A stretch of DNA of 64,000 nt from Mesodorylaimus sp. YZB2_4. Lineage: Eukaryota > Nematoda > Enoplea > Dorylaimida > Dorylaimidae. The notes under the pieces are model-generated. The model was not told the origin of the DNA and made no database searches. It worked only from the letters and a program-made list of their open reading frames with translations. Every line of letters starts with the position of its first letter. The first letter of the stretch is position 1. Positions 56,468-64,000 of this stretch are shown here, piece by piece. The position numbers and the translations under genes are program-made. Location of the stretch: assembly GCA_030248295.1 (NCBI GenBank), contig JASANH010001467.1, forward strand, positions 59,396 through 123,395, written 5' to 3'.

Positions 56468-58729
56468 TATCGTCCACAGGCTACTTGTTAGCAGATGGTA
56501 AATTGCGTGAGTTCATTATCACTGATAAGCAATACAACTGTGCTATTTAGCAAATACGTAGGCGCGAAATTTGCTATGCCCATGCCCCATTCTCATCACG
56601 TAAAGCGGCCATTACGTAAAATCATAAAATGCGCGCATAAAAATCCATGACGTTCGAAAATTTTGGCTCGAAATATCTGCGTATGTAAAATGCCGTAAAA
56701 AAAAGTCATTATAGTATGCCTATACAAGTACACACACGCTGATATTAGTATTTTACGCCGTTTATTGAAGCTGTGCATTGAAAAGCACATATACTGAAAA
56801 TACATTGCAATACACGTATATCATGGTACGATCCCATCAACAAAGAGTGCATGAAATTTGAAAATCAGCTTTTAATATTATTCGATTACCAAACTTGATT
56901 TGGCCCAAGTATACATACTGAAGCACAGTGAATCTTACCCGCTGTTTGCTGTTCCATTCGAAAAGACGATGATCAATGATTCATTGAAGGCGATACTGAA
57001 TTTGACATTGAGTCCATTTCCAGTGAGTGAAAGAAGGTCAAACATCCGAGTGATGAGAGTTGTGACCAATGGTCGCCGATGACCTGCCGCAAGTTGCCCA
57101 GTGATGCTTTGAGAATTGACTAAAAAAACCGGATGCTTCGCCATCACATTTCATCTACGGTGCTTGAAAAACCAAAAATGGATTGGCAGTGCTGAAAAAT
57201 AGGTATGGATTGAGTGTTGCACAGAGCTCGGTAGTCGGGGCAAATCAGTAGACAGGTTAGTTGCGAACGAAACCCATCTGGTTGATGTTTCAGTTGTGAC
57301 AGTTTGGATTGTCTCTGTTTCAGTACCTAGACCCAATGTCGAGGCGGCGAAGATGTCCCGATAGCAGCACGCGGCCTATTCTCACCGCATTCGGGATAGG
57401 CGTCGCCAGAGCTGTCCGTGCTGTTGGTCTCGATCCCCAGATTCCAATCTCGTCTGGTCTTCTGCCGACCGTTGTCCACCTCCAATTTTTACAACCTTGT
57501 TTGGGTCAGCACTGATCACCACTAATCCGTTCGATTTGACCAAATTTTGAATCGTCCGCGGGTGGGAAAGCATGGTTACTACTGGTCATTACTCCCAAAG
57601 ATCCAAGCAGCCATCAGCCCCCTTCCGGACAGAAAGCGCAGCTCCCTGTTGCCATGTCACCCCGATGGGCGCATTCACAACACTGTTTTTCCCTCAATAA
57701 GGTTATTTCTGCTGGCTTTGCAAGTGCGCGCGTCTATCTTGACTGGACGGCGAGGCGGTCTCGTATGTGTGAGTGAGGGTTACAGTACTTCCAGGCCTGA
57801 TACACGCGAGCTGAATCAATGACTGCCTTCTGACTATGTAACTTAAAGCCTGACTAAAACATCACCTACACTGGTTTTGCCCGAAAGCCCTCAGACTGCT
57901 GACTTAGCGATGCTCATGATGAGCGCTCCGCCCTCTCTTCAATCTCATTCACCTCATCTGCACAACATGCGAATGGCCGGTAGAGTGCTAGCTGCCTGCC
58001 CGATACGACTGATACAGCTTTTGAAAAGCTGAGCTGAGAATCTAAAGAATGTTGGGGTTGGGAAGGCTCTGACCAGACAAGACTTACGTATGACTGCCCA
58101 ATCTAGTCTTTTACCATATCAGGGTGATCTGATCGTGAGACCTTGTCATTGTGTCAGAGTAGCATTCGAACGACGCGACGTCATTGCAGCCTCCCTTTGC
58201 AGAGCACGTACATACTCGTATACCACGGCAGCGTATGTAACGAAGATACCTCCTTCCTCTCTTTCCCCGTCGCACTAATTTCCCATCCGCGATGAGCGCC
58301 AGGATAAGCCTAGGGAAAGTCAGTCATCATTTCAAAAGCCTTTATGTTTTCCATATCAGTGTCGAATCACAAATCAAATTAAATCGTGTCAAAAACCTCC
58401 ACACCATTTCACCCTATGAATGCTTATTTTCGCGATCAGTCAGTATTGCTGAAATGACTGCTCCAAATGTTCTTTAATGTGGTCTTAACAGTCGTCAACC
58501 ATATTTCCACCCTTTGGCTTTTTTGTCGAATTCGCGATTACCCCTTCACTTGACCGCGATCGCCGACTCCGGAATGTTTGGTACCTTGTCGTCGTTAGCC
58601 GCAGATATAGTCGCAAGAATTTCCTTGCTCCAATCGGATTTTATGTCCCACTGGCTTCGCTCGGCCACACTCTCTCCTGCGCCTGCCAGGCTTGGTTGCA
58701 ATTGTGCCACCGATAGCAGTCGCACACCA
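56468..58729. other. intergenic, no gene recognised
   Basis: 2.3 kb of unremarkable sequence. The open frames at 57.3-57.8 kb have no signature or splice partners. Confidence 0.45.
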
Positions 58730-58955
58730 CCAAAAAAACAACACCAAAAAAAAAAAAAAAAACAAAAAAACAAAACCACAAAAAAAAAACACAAAAAAAA
58801 AAAAACACAACCATAAATAATAATTTTTAATAAACCTTTAAATAAAAAAAACAAAAGAATAATACAAAAAAAAAAATAAAAAAAAAAAAACCAATTAAAA
58901 AATAAAAAAAAACAAAAAAATAAAATAAAACACAAACAAAAAAAAAAAAAGAAGT
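58730..58955 (+). repeat. A-rich tract with sparse C and T, almost no G
   Basis: About 225 bases of poly-A interspersed mainly with C and T, with hardly any G on the plus strand. The transition from normal sequence is abrupt at both sides. It may be an expanded A-rich simple sequence, a retroposed tail, or a sequencing or assembly artefact. Confidence 0.7.
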
Positions 58956-59246
58956 ACTGTATAACTAAATCATACCTACTCTATCTATACGAACTCAAAT
59001 CGCTCCCCCCTGCAGCTCATTATAGATTCAAAGACCCCGCTTTGCACAACAAGGACATGATGACCGCTACAAAGAATGCGGATTCTTATTGTTAGATTTT
59101 GTTGCCAAGTCAAAGATAAAGCATCAGATGTAATAGAGGCACAAATGTTTTCAAAAGTCACCATTAACGAAAGCTATCATTCAAGCGATATAGACAAGAA
59201 TTACCAGATGCCACATACAGTATGGTGGAACATTCAAAGTAGTTTT
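58956..59246. other. short intergenic sequence, nothing recognised
   Basis: Likely 3' UTR of the minus-strand EGF-like gene. Confidence 0.4.
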
Positions 59247-60362
59247 TTATGGATTTTTCACAGCTTCCTCGTAACTAGGGGGCTCCGATTCTTCCCTTGT
59301 TATGCCCCATTCGACAACTCCTCCGTCTCGGCTTTGATGGTAAGCTGTGTTCTCATCTGTCGGCTGGACTGTTCCCGCAAGTCCTGTGGTACTAGGCTCA
59401 CTTATAGTAGGGGCAATCGGGATCGGTGCTGTTGCTCTTCGGCCACGTTGACCGTGAGCTTGCCAGTTCGTTTGTTCCGACCCCGACTGGGGACAGGGGG
59501 TAGATGCCCCATGTGTATCTGAAAGCATGTAAGGCGATATTTGAAAAATAACACCAAATATGAAGTCTCACTTGTGCTCCTCTTCTTTGAGCAACGGTAT
59601 ATCAGCCATGTGATAACTATGAACAGCAAGGCCAGTACAATCAATGACTGCCGCGGCAATCGTCCTAAATCAACGAGCAACAGGCTGTTCCATGATTCTG
59701 TAGACTCCAGATCTGTCTTACCCATAAACCACCGTGATTGCTATCGTTGAGCCCACTCTCCACGAACCGTCATCTTCTTCCCACGTTCCAAGACTGGTTT
59801 CGCAATAGGGCCCAGTGAAACCAATGCGGCATACGCAAGGTTTGAAAAAGTCTGGTTCGCCTCCATTTAAACAAGGACACGCTGGGTAGGTTCTGTTTGG
59901 ATTAACGTGATCCAAGCACGTCATCCGTTGGCCGTTTTTGAGGCACCATGTTTGACTTAAATTATCCAAGCAAATCTCTTCGTCACAATGCCCACCCGTG
60001 AAAGAATCATTGGGGCATAGACAGTCGTTGATTAATGAAGTGTCGAAGTCGTGAAAACAAACCTTATCGCACATTTCCTGATACACAATAGCCACCTTTT
60101 GGCCGCAGTAGCAAGTATGCTCGTACAAGACCGACCATAGCTCGCTGTCCAATGAAAAGCTGTCACAAAACTTATTGCCAGGCATCGGGGAGGATGATAT
60201 CTGATCGCGAATACAGTGATTGGCTCCAATGCTGTAAAAGAGTGTATGCTGGGAGTGAGGAAGTTAACTACGAAGGTTTCTTGGAGGAAGTTACCTACAT
60301 GTTTTTTCCTGCCAAAAAGCACGTATTGTAGCATTCTGCTGGTCAGACAGAAACCCAAACAT
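59247..60362 (-). CDS. EGF-like single-pass membrane protein with PPxY tail (5' end and one junction uncertain)
   Basis: Family not recognised beyond domains. Exons: at least 60362-60295, 60231 to about 59722, a membrane-segment exon from about 59650 to 59572, and 59518-59247. The 60295/60231 and 59572/59518 junctions agree in phase; the one near 59720 does not with the obvious GTAAGA donor. The ectodomain is Cys-rich with two EGF-like stretches (one ending CVCRIGFTGPYCE). SLIVLALLFIVITWLIY is the membrane helix, followed by RCSKKR. The cytosolic tail is Ser/Thr/Gln-rich and ends with EPPSYEEAVKNP, a PPxY ligand for WW domains of NEDD4-type ubiquitin ligases. The frame upstream of the ATG at 60362 encodes a hydrophobic SSLLIAF run, so a true signal peptide may begin in an upstream exon. 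Possibly a receptor or adhesion protein. Confidence 0.6.
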
Positions 60363-61247
60363 TCTGTGGAAGGCGATCAACAACGACGAAAACTGGTTGT
60401 CTACTCCATAGAGTAGGAGCTAGTGAAGCACTTGGTTAGGAAAGTTTCAGCAAGAGAAACTAGACGCTGTGAGTGCACACACATCCAAACATAATACGAA
60501 TCTATACATGCTGACGTAAGACAGGAAGGGATTTATGACCAGAGATGAGGTTAGAAGAAACCACGTCATGACCATCCTATTTTTGGAGGAGGGTAAGCAT
60601 ACCGACATGGCTCACCAATCCTACGCATGTCAGTGGCGTCTGCAACCACTGTTATCGTTGGATGGAATGGAGTTAAGATGGGATGTTGAAAAAGGAAGGC
60701 TTGTAATTCTGATCTGTTCTACTCAATAATTATGCATGGAACCCTATTGCAGAATTATCCAATGTCCTCCAGCACAGACTCATCGTCAGAGAGATACAAA
60801 CTCCTTTCTTAGCGCTTTAATTTTCATTGTGTAATAGGTGTGCTTCGTCTGTGGAGAAGGTAGTGTATTTGGTTGCCTACTGGCACGTATAAGGAGATAC
60901 GTGGAGCAGTATGTGGTTGTCTTGACTGGCCGCCGCATACAGTTGCCTTCGTTGGCCGCTCGATACGCTCCTCCAGGCGAGGCTGAAACAAGTCGGGTTG
61001 ATGTCTCAGGCACCTACGACTAGGTGACCTGCCTGGAGGGTTTTTGAGTCTATCCGCTCCCCGCGGTATCTTCTCCAATATAGGGCTATTCCGCCTCCTT
61101 CATATATCACTTTAAAATCTCACTTCAGCGCGTCAGCCGAAATGCAGGGCGAGATAGGAATCTAACATGAAAAACGTCGTATGTCCAGAAAATATCCTGT
61201 AATCCTAAGAGCAGCTCATGGGAAGCTTGTGGTCATTTTCTCGATGA
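60363..61247. other. intergenic, nothing recognised
   Basis: Presumed 5' flank of the EGF-like gene. No further gene is supported. Confidence 0.4.
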
Positions 61248-62015
61248 ATGTCCTGGAAGCGCAGAGGCCAATTGGCGGGCAAAAAACCGAAAGGAAGGAG
61301 TCCAGAGGAGGACTCGCCCGAGTGTCAACCACAGAGCCGTCCTGCTGACTTCTGCCAAGACCAACGCGGCCCAGCGGAGGGTTTCAGGAATATGAATACT
61401 ACGCGAAATTGTACTTTGTGCAGCACGGGAGCTGGAAAGAGTAGAATTCTTGCAGGTTCGTAATAAGTTTTCAAACTGCTCCCAACAGAAAAAATTTCTA
61501 CCCAATAAAACTGAGAAATTCGTCTAATTTTTGGTGATATATCGGCAAGTCCTGCCAGATTCTCGAAATGACCTCCACCTACTTTTCTACATGCATCCAA
61601 ACGTTTGATTGAAATTATCGACGATGCCCACTGAATTTCCTCAGTTATTTCGTGCATTTTAGAGCAGAGTTTTTGCTCCGAGATCGATCAGATCGTAAAA
61701 TATGATGTGCAGTCTAAGAGTGAAAACAACATCTCATTGCTGCACAGTTTACTGCCCACATTATCTGCTAGCTGCAGTGCAAGTGACCATCTGACCTCGG
61801 CAGCAAATGGCCTCCTGGTCGATTCGCATCTCATCAATTCTGCCCCGATAATAAGAGTGCCATGGATTGACTGGCCACTCCTCGAAAATTGTCCGCCCTG
61901 CGCCGAAAACAAGACTTTTTCAATGCCTAGGCACTGCAATCCTTTAACATGGCAAAGACAGAGGATTCACAAAAACTGCACCGCTTTACACTTTGTCCGC
62001 AAGCTTACGGTGTAG
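61248..62015 (+). CDS. unrecognised small two-exon gene (tentative)
   Basis: Two open segments join in phase: 61248-61455 (donor GTTCGT) and 61663-62015 (acceptor ATTTTAG), predicting 186 residues. The N-terminal part is basic and Pro-rich. CTLCSTGAGKSRIL near the junction faintly resembles a P-loop but lacks the leading Gly. The second exon has paired Cys (NCPPCAENKTF) and ends in a basic segment. There is no signal peptide or known domain. The donor is weak, so this may be a chance frame. Confidence 0.25.
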
Positions 62016-62100
62016 TGTACAGTGAGATGGTGCCAAGAATGCTTGCTGTTTCATTCGACGAGCCAGCGTTAGTGAGAGACGGTTGTTTTGTGCACGAGGA

Positions 62101-63645
62101 TGTCGGAACTGATCAAATGGCTGGTTGAGGGTTTTGTGTCAGCGGCTGGTCGAGTGTGGTCGTACGCGAAGAGTGTATGGAAAAAGTGGAAGAACAGGAA
62201 GTTGAATCGGACTGGGATCGAATTTTGAATGGCGAAACGCGGAATGGATGGCGTCGAGTGGCACGCGTTAACCGGGTCTATGGGCGATATTGATTAGTGC
62301 GGCCTTGTTTGACCTGTTTCGACGATCACCAGGACACAAAGGGCCCGCTGGGATCGAGTGTGGCTGTGCGACATCTGCGGCCCTTTTCGATGACCTCGAG
62401 CGGGTCACCATTGATCGAGTATCGCTGGTCCGACCGACCACTGCTATCCTGATCGAATTCGTCTACGATTCTCAAACATGGCAAATACATTTTTCGCATT
62501 TCGTCGATCAGCGGAGGATTGCCATCGTCTTGAAATCGCAAAATGAGGACACCTCGTTGAAAATCATCTTGGTGGACTCGGTGAATCGGCACAGTTGCAA
62601 CGCCCTACTTGACTTACCCGAAGGAGGCGCGGCTTTTTTGGCGTTTTTAGATCGAGATCGTTCGAGTCGTCTGCACGTGCTGTTCACCAGCTTCGTTGCG
62701 GGGCGTCACGAAATTCCCAACGTTGTCTACGACATGTTCGGGCCCATTTCGACCGTGAAGGAAACCATTTCATCCCACCGTCGTGGGAATCAATTTCGGA
62801 GATCGTAACACCTGTATTCGCTTTTTCTGTGGCAACTCGTACGTGTTTTCTCTGTACAACAAAGACAACTTGGAAAACGACGCCGGCCAGTGCCTACTCT
62901 TCGATGGGTGCGAACGGAAAGCGCACTCAGTGGCCGAGTGGCTGGACTCGTTAGCAAATACGACCCTGGGCGCTTAAATACTCGAAGCCAGTCGCACTTT
63001 CAACTCGCTGTCAATGCCCTCAATCGCTTCCCAGCCAGTGCCTGCCAAGCACCTACTCCTTTCGTGCTTGCTGTACTCGACGGGTGGAGCCATCTTGACC
63101 AACATTGGGTGGGTCCTTCAGCGTCTGATCGAGCCTCCTTCGCTGAAACGCGTGGCCGCTGAGGCTGTCTTCAAATTGAACCCAGAGCAGAAATTGTCGC
63201 AGGTCGGATTCGACATGTTCGATGGCATCGAGGAAAAGTGATGGGCATGCCTGATATTCATGATCTGAGTGATGGGTTTATTGACAGTCTGTTGTCTTCT
63301 CGTGTTGGATGTGCATTATCGATATTAACACGCGTGCAACCCAATTCCATCCTCTCCCCTGACATGAACCCTAAGTCTGGATTGAACGCTTTCCAGCGAT
63401 CGTGTCGCGCTCGCATTCGGCAGTGTGTCACGTGGTGGGCCGACCGTGGGACAGTGGTCGAGGGACCTGATTCTCATTCGCCTTGGTTCGGATTAATCAT
63501 GCCCTTATGTCGATTTTCATCAATACTGACCCGCCTTCTGTTGGCCCTGTGTTCAGTCAAAGGTTGTCTCCTTCTCTTTTTTGTCCCCCTGATCGCGTGG
63601 CGGGTCAGCAGTGCTATCGGAATTGTATGGGCTAATCTGGACTAG
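62101..63645 (+). other. run of intronless open frames, unrecognised gene(s) or decayed gene
   Basis: Coding-like composition continues through frames at 62101-62229 (MSELIKWLVEGFVSAAGRVW start), 62272-62808, about 62783-62977, 63014-63241 and 63241-63645. Codon use (many TCG, CGA) resembles the nearby split genes. The 62272-62808 frame (with SLKIILVDSVNRHSCNALLD) passes into the next (FGDRNTCIRFFCGNSYVFSL) with what looks like a one-base shift near 62780. The next two overlap as TGA/ATG at 63239-63243. The last ends in hydrophobic segments (LLLALCSVKGCLLLFFVPLI). No family recognised. It could be one gene with missed introns, a frameshifted pseudogene, or sequencing errors. Confidence 0.35.
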
Positions 63646-64000
63646 TCCTTGTATCGCAGTGCCAAGTCCGTCAGTGTTTTGTGGTTGCCCTCGTGATCAC
63701 AGGACAGTTCTGCGGCTAAGGTAAGCAGGTTAGCGAGCCCCGCGCGATCACTTTTATATCGGGATCGGGATCGGGACTCTCTCTCAATCCCAACCGGGAT
63801 CGGGATTTTCAGTGTTTTTTCGCTTTTAATTTTCTGTAGGTAACCTACAACCCACCCCAAGTAGCTAGCAAATATGAAATCAGGCAAGCAAAAAAGAGGA
63901 GAATCAGTCACCAATTGGCAAACAAACCCCTTCCTTGCACTTTACTAGTTCAATCATCTGCCAAAATTTCTCCAGCCCATCCTTTTGGAACACTCCCTTC
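63646..64000. other. window end, no gene recognised
   Basis: It contains a short simple repeat of GGGATC/CGGGATCGG units at about 63758-63803. Confidence 0.4.

Noticed and set aside
58546..58935. Phe-rich 129-residue minus-strand frame
   Set aside because: Translation of the A-rich tract, not a protein.
61420..61455. Walker A-like STGAGKS motif
   Set aside because: The leading Gly is missing and no other nucleotide-binding motif follows; probably chance.
1..64000. CRISPR arrays, operons, bacterial origins
   Set aside because: The window is eukaryotic; no direct-repeat/spacer arrays were seen.

Overview
This is a metazoan nuclear window: split genes with many short introns (about 45-100 bp), GT-AG junctions with TTTTAG or TTTCAG acceptors, tRNA-derived dispersed repeats and transposon relics. 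An astacin carrying a C-terminal ShKT domain, a DEG/ENaC-like channel protein and the intron style suggest an ecdysozoan, perhaps a nematode or tardigrade. The taxon is an inference. I hand-traced exon junctions and checked reading phase across them for most genes.

Layout. 1-4.2 kb: no gene, one decayed mariner-like relic. 4.2-6.8 kb: DEG/ENaC-like protein (+). 7.6-7.9 kb: first exon of a PAN/Apple-type secreted protein (-). 8.9-11.9 kb: two head-to-head genes for small single-span membrane proteins with long basic, disordered tails. 12.7-27.2 kb: a minus-strand cluster made of an astacin-ShKT protease, two intact glycine-rich secreted proteins and one broken glycine-rich copy. All four begin with a signal peptide followed by Ala-Pro-Pro-Pro and Gly-rich sequence, and share a TATA box plus an AAACTRGTT-type upstream element. 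27-35 kb: gene-poor repeats. 35.1-41.8 kb: a 12-exon TMTC O-mannosyltransferase whose third intron holds an antisense intronless BTB gene. 42.9-49.3 kb: a FERM-FA protein of the FARP/FRMD7 type without RhoGEF domains. 50.1-52.3 kb: POLDIP2. 52.7-54.6 kb: tRNA-headed composite repeats around a doubtful small gene. 55.6-56.5 kb: an intronless bacterial-type AmiD peptidoglycan amidase with a secretion signal. 59.2-60.4 kb: an EGF-like membrane protein with a PPxY tail (-). 61.2-63.6 kb: unrecognised open frames.

Two points stand out. The astacin/Gly-rich cluster looks like a co-expressed set making an extracellular matrix, secretion or cuticle-like material plus its processing protease. The AmiD-like gene, with all metal and catalytic residues retained, is a strong candidate for bacterial gene transfer into an animal, probably used in antibacterial defence or digestion.
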